Source of the DNA: Orientallactaga sibirica
Lineage: Eukaryota > Chordata > Mammalia > Rodentia > Dipodidae
DNA length: 64,000 nt
Direction: 5' to 3'
Assembly (NCBI GenBank): GCA_036365145.1
Contig: JAEOAD010000034.1
Span: 19,187,501 to 19,251,500 of the forward strand
The position numbers were made by a program, and so were the translations under genes. Positions within the stretch are counted from its first letter, which is position 1; each line of letters starts with the position of its first letter. A model generated the notes under the pieces. It was not told the origin of the DNA. It saw nothing but the letters and a program-made list of their open reading frames with translations, and did not search any database. Positions 1 through 11,155 of this stretch are shown in pieces.

Positions 1-1427
1 GAGCGAGGATCCTTGGCTAATGGCTTCTCTTGGGAAAAAGACATGTGTTCCACCCAGTTTTCCTCTTCCAAGACTAAGTGGGCCAGAAACAATGCCTTGT
101 CAGAGACAGGCTGAGAGGAGGAGTCATCTTCTACAAAACTTGGATATGTCCAAAACTAAGAAGCCTTTGGCAGTTCAATGTCATAGGGCAAGATGCCTTG
201 GGAAGATGACTCACAGTTAGATGGATGAGGCTACTGCTATGGCTATGTCTTCTCCCTGGAGTTATAACTGATGTCTTCTATTGTTCATAATTGGTCTGCT
301 CTTCATCACTTTCACAATTGTTATCAGCTCAGTGACAGGAAGGACAAATGGTTTGAAGATATTTTACAGCAATGTCAGCATAAGGTATTTCCCCAGTGAC
401 TGAGAAGGTCTACTAGGATCACAGCTTAGACACTCAAGGAGACCTTAGTCTTCTGTTCCTCAGACATCACCACTCATCCATTCAATACTTGTTCATATGA
501 CAAGTATGTATGGAGTGCTTACTTCTGGTACTGTGCAAACTTCTCTTAATAAAAATAATGTAAAGAATTTATACCCCAGCAAAGAGGGAACACAAATAAA
601 AAAATTCAAGAAAGTATGGATGGTAAACTAACTAGTAGATGCATTATTCAAGGTACAATAGGGGCATTCAGTTTTTCTGGGAAATAAAGAAGGGTGGCCA
701 GAGAAAATTCCAGTTTTAGTTGAGTCTAAAAGAGTAAATTTGTTTTGATCTAAAGTAGAATGAAGGAAAGGGGCATCATATGGCAATGGAAGATGTGTGT
801 AAAGACACAGTCTCATGAAAGTGTATTACCTGCCTGGTTCATGACTAATGGTTAAGGTGTAGCTGGTCTGTGGTCTAGGGAGAGACTATGATAAGTTGGA
901 CATGAGGCTACAGAGATTCTTTGGTATCACTTTAAGAAGGGCCTTGAATGTAAAGATAAAAGGAAAAATTTATACATGCCTCAGTAAAAGCTCTTTAATG
1001 GCAAAAAAGATAACTCACTTCAACATTTTAAGCAAGAAAAAAAGGTGACATTATCCCAATGTCTTAGTTTTTTTTCCATGTAATTCAAGAACAGAGCCAG
1101 GATAAGCTATGGTATCTGCTCAGCACCAACCCTAGAGTCTATCACCTCTGTTACTCTCTGTACTTAAGCTCTTTCTTACTCTCTCATTCAACTTGTCTGG
1201 TCTCTAGGTACATATAGTTCACCATGATAAACCTAGCCTTACCAAGACCAATTGTATGTCCAAACCATTTCAAATAATTAGCCAGACACAAAGAATATCT
1301 AAATCTCAAGTCCCAAGAAAAATTCTGAATGGTATAGTTTGTATTAAGTAGTCAACTTTGGTCCAGTTTACCTTGATTAAAACAATAGGCTTATTTAGCT
1401 CAAATATGGCAACCAAACTACTTTTTA
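1..1427. other. Unassigned intronic sequence
   Basis: AT-rich unique-looking sequence. No splice-bounded open frame, RNA gene or young repeat recognised. Confidence 0.5.
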
Positions 1428-1443
1428 AAAATCCAATAACTAG

Positions 1444-1662
1444 GGACTGGAGAGATGGCATAGAGGTTAAGCACTTGCCTGTGAAGCGTAAGGACCCTGG
1501 TTTGAGGCTCGATTCTCTAGGACCCACATAAGCCAGATGCACAAGGTGGCACATGCATGTGAAGTTCATTTGTAGTGGCTGGAGGCCCTGGCACACCCAT
1601 TCTCTCTCTCTCTCTCCCTTCCTTTCTCTGTCTCAAATAAATGAATAAATAAATAGAAACTT
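1444..1662 (+). repeat. B2-superfamily (DIP-like) SINE
   Basis: Full-length copy: tRNA-like head (GACTGGAGAGATGGC), body with GCCAGATGCACAAGG, a CT-rich stretch and an AATAAATAAATAG tail. Imperfect flanking duplication ending AATAACTAG / GATAACTAG (about 1428-1443 and 1664-1680), as expected for L1-mediated insertion. Confidence 0.85.
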
Positions 1663-2009
1663 AAAAAATCTGATAACTAGAAAGCATATGTAAAAATCCA
1701 GTGCTTTAATAGTTTCAAACTATAGTGCCTAAGGTCAAGATGATACACTATGAAATGCCAACATAGATCCAAAGCCACACCATAAAGCAGATAAAAACAT
1801 TTTTTGAATTTTGTAGTAAATAAGGGTACTAAATTGTGGATTCTGGAACACTGCAAGCATTTTACCAGAGATTGTGACTCAGTGGGTTTGAGGCCAACCT
1901 GGGCATCCAAATTGCTAACAGGCCCTTCAGGTTCTTCATGAAGTAACATCCAGGGATCACTGAATGAGAAATATTTGGAAAGGGAAAAATACATTTGTTC
2001 TTTATGTTA

Positions 2010-2230
2010 AAGGTTTGGTGAGATGTTTCTATAATCTCAGCATTCCAGCAGATAAAGCGAGAGAATCATGAGTTCAAGGATACACAGTGACACCCTGTAA
2101 CAAACAAAGAAGCAAATAGAAAAAACATACAAAACAATGTAATAAGAACTTGGACATTAGTTCAGTATCAAGCACTTGCCTGGCATACAAGAATCCCTTG
2201 TTTTGATTTCCAGCACCAGAAAATAGAAAC
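2010..2230 (+). repeat. Old B1/ID-type composite SINE
   Basis: A degraded B1-like stretch (TAATCTCAGCATTCCAG) is followed by an ID-like tRNA head (CAAGCACTTGCCTGGCATACAAG) ending in CCAGCACCAGAAAA. The order suggests a B4-type tRNA/B1 relationship, or two adjacent old insertions. Confidence 0.5.
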
Positions 2231-2579
2231 AAAAATTAGACAAACAAAACCTCTGAAAAATAACCAACCTTCTATTATAGACTATATAATTTGTATGAAT
2301 ATTTCATTTAGAAATTCACAGAAGTTTTTTACTTGTTATTTGGCAAGCTTTGCATTAGCATTTAAAAGAGCTTTCATATTTTTTTGGAGGAGGTGGAGTC
2401 AAGAATTTGACTCTTGGAGCTCCTGATCTTCTTATAGGAGAGAAAAAAGCACTCTGAGTATGGCAAAGATTTAAGACAATAGAATTTTCCAGGACTGGGC
2501 AGAGAAGTCTTCCAAGCTAAGGCAAATGATAAGGAAAGACAAGATAGAGTCAGAACTTTTAATATTAGAAATAATTGGT

Positions 2580-2960
2580 TAATCAACTACTGAATGCCTA
2601 CTATGCCAGGCACTAAGTATTAAATACTAAGAAAAATAGGCCCTCCAAATTCAACACATACAGTTTCTTAGGAAAGACAAGCCAGCAGGTACCTAGACAA
2701 TGAAGTATCACTCAATAAAAGCAGTTTGTTGTTGGAAGAGGTGGGGAAGATACACTACTGAGGAAGGATGTCTACCCTAGGTTCAGAGGATCATCTTTAA
2801 GGTGAGAGTTGAGTTAGTAAGAGAAGGTTTTCAAATGAAAGAAAAGGTATTCCAAGAAGAAATAGTATATAATGTCTAGAAGAGGAAAGATAGCAAGCCC
2901 GAACCTAAGAATACTGCGTTGGGATTGCCAAGAATGATGCTGGAGGAGAAGGAGAGACAG
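2580..2960 (-). repeat. Probable L2 fragment (3' part)
   Basis: TACTGAATGCCTACTATGCCAGGCACT is split here as the hallmark core ACTATGCCAGGCACT of L2 3' ends read in antisense. The following purine-rich sequence (GAGAGTTGAGTTAG, TTCCAAGAAGAAATAG) resembles the neighbouring L2 segment. Boundaries are approximate. Confidence 0.5.
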
Positions 2961-3217
2961 AGTTGAACAGGGTATGGCAGAATCTGTAGCCAGAGTCATG
3001 GTAGGCCTATGCTGGAAACCATAGCTATGTATGCTTCTTTAATGTATGGTTATTCCAGAAAGTCAGGGCCTCAGAAATAAAAATGTCCAGAACCTTCATT
3101 AGATAGACAAGATATTGGAGGCCTAGAGATTGCACACTCAGACTTAACCATGGATGAACAGTTACTGATGGAGCAAGAGATACTCTTTTCAGGGTGTCTC
3201 TTGGCTGGTGGGGAGTT

Positions 3218-3428
3218 ACTTTCTAATATTATACTTATTTGCAAGCAGACAGAGATAGAGTGAAGAGAGACATAGAGTGTGGGCTTGCCAGGGTCTCCAG
3301 CCAATGCAAATGAACTCCAGATGCATGCACCATTTTGTGCATCTTGATTTACATGGGTACTAGGGACCTGACCCAGGTCATTAGGCTTTGTAGGCAAGTG
3401 CTTAACTGCTGAGCCATCTCTCCAGTCC
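3218..3428 (-). repeat. B2-superfamily (DIP-like) SINE
   Basis: Antisense copy ending at CTGAGCCATCTCTCCAG, the reverse of the tRNA-like head. A clean 13-bp target duplication CTGGTGGGGAGTT flanks it at 3205-3217 and 3429-3441, indicating a relatively young insertion. Confidence 0.9.
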
Positions 3429-3989
3429 CTGGTGGGGAGTTTTGGGTTCAACTTACAACCTATTTGCCACAACCTGAAAAAGAATTCTGTATCCCCATAT
3501 TCCATATAGAAAGAAGTGTTCTATGGACAAACATATTTGGTAAATGCTGCATTTTATGTGTTACTTCTCAGGATTCTCCAAAGACACTTAGTATACTAAT
3601 GACTTTAAAAGTCTTATTCAGACCAATATATTTAGTTTTGTTTGAGATTTTCCAAATTTGTTTGACCACAGAAATTAACCTTCATGCCCATTCTGTTGTT
3701 AAACATGATCAGTTACTATTCTGCTGAATGCAGGTTCCTAAATATACATTGGAATGTTTTCCTGGCCAATAAAGTCTTGGAAATCACCAGAATAATTAAC
3801 TTCTATTTTATAAAAATAAATAATGCACCATAACTGTTACCTGTCCTCAGTGTTGAGGAGCAATGACCAAGATAGAGAAGATGATTGAGTGTTGGGTGTT
3901 GGGAAAGACATGTTTGATCACAGGTACCTCAAATTATTTTTAAATGGAGACAATGTAACCTAAACTATAGGCCTAAACTATAGTGATAA

Positions 3990-4215
3990 AATTAGTGGAT
4001 AGTGGTTAAGCATTTACACATTGGAAGTTGAAAAACATGAGCATGAATTTTGCTCTGCGAAATACTGGCTATGCAGGAAAGGAAAAGAGCCCAGATTCCT
4101 TAGGGCCTCATGCCCATTCTCTATATAATGGGAACAACAAGAGTACACAATTCATGGTGTGGATGTCACAATTAAATGACTCCCTACATGTAGAACACTG
4201 GATATTGCATCTGGC
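3990..4215 (+). repeat. MIR element
   Basis: GTGGTTAAGCATTTACACATTGG ordering of a tRNA-like head is followed by the MIR core, then CATTCTCTATATAATGGGAA and CACAATTAAATGAC, the degraded 'count of cells/low point' end typical of MIR. Heavily diverged. Confidence 0.5.
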
Positions 4216-5224
4216 ATATGAAAATATTCAAACAATGTTTGCTTTGTTTTTAGTGTACCTAAACCTAGTGCTTCATTCTGTGTGAGATGGATGGGAGCTG
4301 AAATATGAGACTAGCTGACTAGTAAAATAAGTCATTGCTTAAAGATGATATTACCTTACTAGATTGCCGCTGTACATCTTGAGAAATAGATAGCTGACAG
4401 AGGCCCATGTGGGTGTCTCAGTGGGTTGTATATTTATTTATCTAATATTTTTTCATTAGCAGAAATAAGTGTGGCAAGACAGAGTTTTGGTTTGCTCTAA
4501 ATTGCTTCCTCTTGTCACCTAGATTAAGGAGTTGTTCTGTTGGGCTCTATCATTTAGGGGAGAATGACTGGAAAAGTGGTTTGTCCTGACAGGGGAAATT
4601 AGGCATCATTTTTATTATTTATAGAGCCATAGATTTAGTTGCACAATTTCTTATATAAGAATAGATCCCTACAAGTTCGTATTTATTCACTGAGTAGAGG
4701 AATCTGAGACTAGAAATAGATAAGTAGGGAAAGCCGGGGGTAAAACTTGGGATTTCCAGCTAAAGTCCAAAATAGACTGTACTGAATTTAATTACATGAT
4801 TCAAAGACTATTTTTCTGACCCTTGACTTGCTCATCTCATAAGATTTTCCAAAGACAGTAAGAACTGCTGTATCTACAGATTGTTGGGAGGTTCATAGAG
4901 GACCAGCTGGTCATATTACATCCATCGACAGAAAGAAAAAGAAATCAATATTGGAATTCAGCTTACCTTTTTTCAGTTTTTCTTTCTTTTTATTTAGTCT
5001 GGGTTCCTAGTACTGGGATAGTGCCATCCACATTCAGGATGAAATTTCTTCTATTAAACCACTATGTAAATACCCTCAATGGTGGGCCTAGAGGTGTTTC
5101 TTAGGTGAATTCAAATCCAGTTACGTTAATAATGAATGTTAAGCATCATAGTGGTCAACTGCGTTTGTCTCATCTCTTATAATTTCTGGCACATTGTCTT
5201 ATCCCAGTTCACTAATAAGCATAT
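4216..5224. other. Unassigned intronic sequence
   Basis: AT-rich sequence with no recognised gene, RNA or young repeat. Confidence 0.5.
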
Positions 5225-5670
5225 ATCTTTGAAGTTTTACCCTGTGTTCACTCTTTTCCTTGGAGCTGGGGACACAGAAATGAATCACATGTATAATCTT
5301 GACCAGGGGATTTCAACATATGTTAGGTGAGAAGAATATCTCAGCAATTTGCAAGGAGATGTGAATTCTACAAAAATGGAGCAAGATAAAATGAAAGAAA
5401 ATCTCTCAGGTATGGCAAGGGTTTTTGTGTGCCAAGAGAGCTTAGCAAAGAGGAGGAAGTGGGTAAAGGGTATTTCAAAGCAAAAACACAGAAAAGTGTG
5501 GTGATGAAACAGCGTAGTTTTCTCAGAAGTTGGCATGTGCTGGTCATAGAGTGTGACCAGTAGGGATCAGATGGGAGAAGAGACATGAGATGATGAAAAA
5601 GGACATCACATGTCAAGTTACCTTGCAGAGGCTCTGAAAAAAAGTTAGTGGGAATTTGGAAGAGGTGCAA
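5225..5670 (-). repeat. Probable L2 fragment
   Basis: GGAGCTGGGGACACAGAAATGAA matches the antisense L2 3' consensus pattern (tick 'ggggatacagcagtgaac'). It is followed by the GGTCAGAGAA-type purine-rich L2 body (GGCAAGGGTTTTTGTGTGCC, GATCAGATGGGAGAAG). A 170-residue antisense open frame (5368-5880) lies across it and has no recognisable domain. Confidence 0.45.
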
Positions 5671-6065
5671 GAAGATAGCTAAGCAGGGATGTTTGAGAAA
5701 GCTGCAGGGGGATATGATGGAGTAGCAGAAATGGAAGCTCGGAGTCCAATCCCAGGGGCCATGACAATTGCCTGAAGAAGAAGCAGTGATAGCAGAGGGC
5801 TCAGGGGAGACACTTGTTTTGAGACAGAGAGAAGACCTCAGATTGGCTCCCAGTTTCTGACCATAAGAGCAGATTAACATGTGTGACAGAAGCAGTCCTG
5901 GGGAAAAAGAGGTTCATTAAGCACACATTTCCTCCACTTTTACCACATGTGAATTAGTTTGTTTCATTCAGTATTCCATATAAACTTTTAATTCAGTTCA
6001 CCAAGTATGGATTTACATTACACATGAGTCTCTGAAATAGATCCAGTGCTTAAAAAGCTAATAGA

Positions 6066-6290
6066 GGGCTGGAGAGATGGCTCAGCGGTTAAACGCTTGC
6101 CTATGAAGCCTAAGGACCCCAGTTCGAGGTTTGATTCTCCAGGACCCATGTAAGCCAGATGCACAAGGGGGTGCATGCATCTGTAGTTTGTTTGCAGTGG
6201 CTGGAGGCCCTGGCGCACCCATTCTCCCCACCTGCCTATTTCTGTATCTCTCTCTCTCAAATAAATAAATAAAAAATAAAATATTTTTTA
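6066..6290 (+). repeat. B2-superfamily (DIP-like) SINE
   Basis: Near-consensus copy with intact A-box-like (GGCTCAGCGGTT) and B-box-like (GGTTTGATTC) segments, CT-rich region and AATAAATAAATAAAAA tail. Imperfect target duplication AAAAAGCTAATAG / AAAAAGCTAGTAG at about 6052-6064 and 6290-6302. Confidence 0.9.
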
Positions 6291-6839
6291 AAAAGCTAGT
6301 AGATTATTTTGTCTTTAAAACAATTTTCCTCTCCTTATTTTGTATGGGTTGGGCAGCTGCATAGTGAAACTTAGTAGTTCTATAAAGATAAAGATAAAAA
6401 CGCTTAAAATGAGGATTTCAGGGCATCTTTTGGAGACTTCCAGACCATAACCATTTTACTATCAAAAATAACTGACTTAGTGTTGGCACATGAGACTAAT
6501 TTTCAGTAAAAGAAATGTAGTCACTAAATGTATACATCATAGAATTTAACTTATGGGCTTAAAGACATTCTGGGTATATTTTAATATTTTAATTTTAATA
6601 TTTAATATTTTAATAAAATGCAGGGTGTTTACTTAAAGTTTAAGATTCCTAAGATATTGTCATAATTGTTAGAGCTGAAAAAGTTCCTTTTTGTATTCCC
6701 ACAGCTTGCTATTGTGTATTACTTCATTTACAACATTTGAACCATAGTAATTTTAATTCTTCATGTGTCTTTACCATTAAACCATGAGTCCTTTGAAGCT
6801 AGCCACTAGGTCTTGTTCAGTCCCCTTTTTAATTTTAGA

Positions 6840-7020
6840 CAGCACATGGTAAGGAGTAAGAAGTTCAGTGAATGTTTATTGAACTTAATTCAGCCTTCAG
6901 TAATACATCTTCTGCCCCTTCAATTTGCAGATGGGGAAATTGAGGCTTAGACAGAGAAATACTTATGCAAGTTCAAATAGGAAAGTAACAACAGTGTCAG
7001 GAATAAATCCTGCTTTATTT
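6840..7020 (-). repeat. MIR-type fragment
   Basis: Contains AGATGGGGAAATTGAGGCTTAGACAG, the antisense MIR 3' motif (reversed 'cctcagtttcctcatct'). Diverged; limits approximate. Confidence 0.5.
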
Positions 7021-7217
7021 TGATTGCTTAACATTTTTGTGGCTGTTTTTCTCCTCCTGCTTAACTTGGTTTACTAACTAATTAGCTAAAACTTGGAAGT
7101 ACTTACAAGTTCTGGAAAGGCAAACCTTTTTTGTTATGAAAACCAATGGCCATGCAAATGTTGATCCCCTCAAAAGCTAAGAGTCAGGATGCTTCCAGTG
7201 CAACTGCCTTTGGAGAG

Positions 7218-7218
<1 letters not shown>

Positions 7219-7263
<45 letters not shown>
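7219..7263. repeat. (AC)n microsatellite
   Basis: Uninterrupted AC dinucleotide run of about 22 units. Open frames through it that encode poly-Thr/His or poly-Cys/Val are artefacts of the repeat. Confidence 0.98.
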
Positions 7264-7265
<2 letters not shown>

Positions 7266-7469
7266 ATCCAAACCAGAACAGCTGCAAGGATATTTTGGAT
7301 GAAATCTTGGCATTTATTGTTTCTGTGTGACCTGAAAAGGTCAAGCATACAGCATTCAAATGAACTTCAATCCACCAAGTTACTCCCTTTTCAATGTTCT
7401 TCTGTAAATGGGGATAGGAAACCCATCTCTGAGGATAATTTTAAGAATTAACTGGAAGTTTAGTTTCAT

Positions 7470-7580
7470 CACTAAGTTTCTCTATCACCTTGGGGTGGCC
7501 AGCTAGCCTCCCTGGGCCACTGTATTTGCATCTGTAAATGGATTAGATTAGATGATTTGCAGACTGAGTTCTGTGAAGCT
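7470..7580 (+). repeat. MIR-type fragment
   Basis: TATTTGCATCTGTAAATGGATTAG resembles the MIR 'tttcctcatctgtaaaatgg' motif. Short and diverged. Confidence 0.4.
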
Positions 7581-7938
7581 GGAACATTCTATCATTCTCC
7601 TCCCTTGGGGTCTAATTGGACTCTAGATGGAGTGTTGCAAGGACTGAAGACGTAAAGAAGAGTGATCCTGCGCTGACACAAAGCTGGCTTCTGCTGCCTT
7701 GCAAGGGCTCCCTGTTTGATGTCAGCCTTTTATCAGTGTGTTTGTGCTCTGTCCAGGGTTGCCTGGCCATTGCACCAGTCCCCATTCTGTTCCTCAGGGT
7801 TTTGGGAAAAAGCCAGTGGATGTGGAGACTCACAGGCAGGATTTCTTCCCAAGAACTGCCTGGATGGTGAAACCCACGAAGTCCAGGGAGATTTCCTGTT
7901 TTGTTTTCCACAAGCTCAAATTCCTCTTGATTATAGAC

Positions 7939-7939
<1 letters not shown>

Positions 7940-7989
<50 letters not shown>

Positions 7990-7993
7990 ACAA
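7940..7993. repeat. (CA)n microsatellite
   Basis: Long CA run with one GA interruption near its end, about 0.7 kb from the (AC)n at 7219. Several overlapping open frames on both strands cross it and are repeat artefacts. Confidence 0.98.
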
Positions 7994-8489
7994 CAAGATG
8001 TTCTCTCTTCATTTCTGGAAACCAATTCAATCTTACCATGTGTGTCACTTTCCCCCATGGCCCTGGATTTCACTGTTATAGTAATCAAATCCTGAGCACT
8101 GGCTGGAGATGTTGGAGAATCTTAAGCTATGAGCAGTTAGTTGTACACACTGATTTCACTATGGGAGAACCTTCAAATAAAGTATAACAAGTCTGACAGT
8201 CAGTCTAACCTCATGCTGTCTCATCTGGTTTCTCTACTTATGACAGTGCCTTCCTCTGTCACACTGGTAAGAAAGAGACATTTTTTTCCCAACGTAGATT
8301 CTGGAACATAGTAGGAACTGTGTTCATACTGTCCCCTAGATTCTGGCCTAGATAATTTATGTTTCATGGAATGAGTTTATACTAAAAACTAAAAGCCTGA
8401 AATTTAAATTTAACTGATTTACCAATGCTGGCAACTCTACTTGGAGTTAATCCTACTGGTCTGCATAATTGAACAGAAAACATGAGCAT

Positions 8490-8670
8490 TTTTGTAAGTG
8501 ATAGAGATACAGACTGGGATTCTGCTTCCATAATTTTCTTGGTGTGTGATCTTAGGCAAATTGCCTCCCTGTTCTGATGGTGAGTTTTGTCATGTGTAAA
8601 TGAGGGTCATGATATCTGGCTCCCAAGACTGTTGTGAAGATTACATTTTTAATACCTTTAAGGAACCTTG
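8490..8670 (+). repeat. MIR element
   Basis: TGTGTGATCTTAGGCAAATTGCC followed by TGTGTAAATGAGGGTCATGAT and GACTGTTGTGAAGATTA reproduces the MIR core and 3' motifs in order. Confidence 0.7.
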
Positions 8671-8739
8671 AAAAGTGCAATCATGTGCTTTATGATCATT
8701 TGTTTTTATTATCATCCTTTTGGCTTGGTTTTATAGTGT

Positions 8740-8956
8740 GTGCATATATGTTTTTGTATGTATTTATGGGAAAGAGATTGAGTGAGACAGAAAGAGAACA
8801 TGGGAACACCAGGGCCTCTTGCTGCTGCAAGCAACTTCCGGCTGCATGTGCCACTTTGTTCATTACATGTGTTTACATGGGTACAGGAGATTCAAACTGG
8901 GGCCAGCTGACTTTGCAAAGAAGTGCTTTTAGCTGCTGAATTATCTCCTCAGCTCC
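8740..8956 (-). repeat. B2-superfamily (DIP-like) SINE, diverged
   Basis: Antisense body (CCGGCTGCATGTGCCACTTTG, GTGTTTACATGGGTACAGG) and head end (GCTGCTGAATTATCTCC). Older than the other copies judging by substitutions. Confidence 0.75.
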
Positions 8957-9082
8957 TCTTTTGCCTTTCTTTAGGTATTTGCTAAATTCAAGACAAATTA
9001 GGTAAAGGTGTTCATCCTGAGGAGAGGTTATAGGTAAAGGAATATGGCAGGAACCACTGGGAGGAGTGTAATGGAGGTTGAC

Positions 9083-10555
9083 ACATAAGATTCTTTTAAA
9101 AATATTTTTATTAGTTATGTATGTAGTATATATATAGCCATGATAGTACTATCCATCATTAGCCTTCTCCCTGTCCTCCCCCCCATGGGTACTGTGGGTC
9201 TTGCATTATGGGAGTAGCCATCAGTTATGTGGGAGAGGCAATGACTCTGTGCATAATGACCCAACTCATGGCTCTAACAATCTTTCTCCCCCTCTTCTGC
9301 GAGTTTCCCTGAGCCTTGTTGGGTCAATTTAGGTCTATTTCAGTGATGAAGTTTTGTGAGTCTCTGTGTCTCTGGATATCTGATTTGGTAGGGGCTGAGT
9401 GTTCTTTGTATCTATCTCCTTCATCCTTGTGCTGGTACCAGGTTCACCAATAAAGCAGCACTCTTGCTTATTTCCCATATAACTCTATGGCTTCAGCTGA
9501 TGCCCTGTTGAGGTGTGATGGGCTGATTCTCTCCTCGGGTTCTGTGTCCATCTGAAAGAGAGAAGCAGATTCTTCAATGGAGGGTGAGGTCAGTGCAAGA
9601 TACATGGATAACCATGATTATTTTAGAGAGAATTTAATAGGTGTAGGCTCTCTTGTATCCCACTATTGGTGGGAGCTTGATATTAGAGACAGGGCTCGTT
9701 TTTGGATATGGTTCTGACTTATTTCCCATTTCCAGGTATGGGTTCCATTCCACAGAGTGGACCCATTAGCCAAATCTAGAGCAGTTGGTAACCCACCATG
9801 GCTGTGTGCCACTACTGCACTTGTGTGAGCATCACGTCAGGTTGTTTACTGCTGAGTAGTTTAGACTACTAGTTGCTTAGACAGATGTTGGTCATTTCCC
9901 CCCAGTCACTTAGGTCGCACCTTCTGACACTAGACAAGCTAACTGTCCTGGGACTGACTCTCTTCCAGATTCCAGCCAGGTCTCTCCATGTTCTGTCCAA
10001 AAAGCATATGGTGTCTTCAGAAGTAGGGTCTTACCAATAACCTTTGGTGGGTCATCAAGTACTCTGACAGAAATCTGTCTTCTTTTGGGAAACCTTGTAA
10101 GTCTCACTGATCAACAGCTCATTGTGGATATTAACCACATGCTGGTATTGGTAGTGACAGGTCAGTGCCAAGGGAAAAGAAGGAAGAAAAAGTATAAGTA
10201 ATATGAAAGAGCAAGAGAGAAGAGAGAGAAAGAGTGATATTTAGAGAGAAACAGGAGAAGATTGAGGTTAGTCTTCATCATACCCTCTCCAGGACCCTGA
10301 GATGCAGGTGTTCTCTCCAAGCACCTGATGCAGGTTTGACCTTTTAGTATGTCTTTCAGGATATAGGATTTTATGGTACAATTTCCATTTGGGTCCAGTT
10401 TTTTTTGTCTCCCTCCACCCTTTCCCTGCCCTCCCACCCCACCATCCCTATTTTCCAATCCTTGAGATGTTTATTAGGTGTGTCAGCATCTCAGGAAAAT
10501 ACAAATTAGGAGCCACAGATGAGTGAGACCATGCGATGTTTATCTTTCTAACACA
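9083..10555 (-). mobile_element. L1 3' end (3' UTR plus ORF2 tail)
   Basis: Antisense rodent-type L1 3' region. The tail begins at the plus-strand TTAAAAATATTTTTATTAG. The long pyrimidine-rich 3' UTR carries landmarks (CTCTGTGTCTCTGGATATC, GGTTCCATTCCACAGAGTGG) that recur at 26.6-27.5 kb and 34.9-35.1 kb. The upstream end, GAGTGAGACCATGCGATGTTTATC, is the last part of ORF2. It is 5'-truncated, has no intact reading frame and cannot move on its own. Confidence 0.8.
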
Positions 10556-11144
10556 GAACATTTTTGATGTACACATGATTCTAGGTCTTTGCAGCTTGGG
10601 GAAGTGAAGGAGGGAGAACCCAATTCTCTGTTATACAGAGATTCTTTTCTTCAATCTTTTGGATAATGCAAAATGGGAAAAAAGTAACATCTGGGTGATC
10701 AAGTGTCCTTGGCAATAGGTAGCATACAACTTTAACTGGAAAGCACACAGAAAGTAACAATTAAGGAGAAAAGGAAAGAAAGTTCATAGAATTGGCCCAG
10801 CACATACCTGACAAAGGAGTCAGCATTATCTAGAATCCTTATGATCTAAAGAGATCTGTCACATATTCTGAATCCCCACTGCCTTGAAATGCCACTGTAA
10901 ACAGAATGACCTAACCCATACACTCAAACACTTAGCACATGTTGAATATCTTCCACACTTAAACCTAAGGGAGGCAAGGAAAATGAATGTCAAGACTTGA
11001 GGCCTGTCCTCAACTGGATTCTCTTTACTGTCTGATACTAATGATCAATTTTTAGTGACATTATTTATATATGGTATAAATGTGCTAAGTCCTGTGGATA
11101 TGGTCATGGGAAGAAGGTCCAGCCTTGCCTTGTCCTTGTCCTTC
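10556..11144. other. Unassigned intronic sequence
   Basis: Between two L1 copies; no gene, RNA or recognisable repeat. Confidence 0.5.
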
Positions 11145-11155
11145 ATGGGGTCGGT

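Noticed and set aside
5368..5880. A 170-codon antisense open frame
   Set aside because: No recognisable domain, no splice context, and it lies over L2-like sequence with ordinary AT-rich composition.
7616..8187. Several overlapping open frames of 84-158 codons around 7.6-8.2 kb
   Set aside because: They run through the (CA)n tract, encode poly-Thr/His or poly-Cys/Val, and overlap on both strands.
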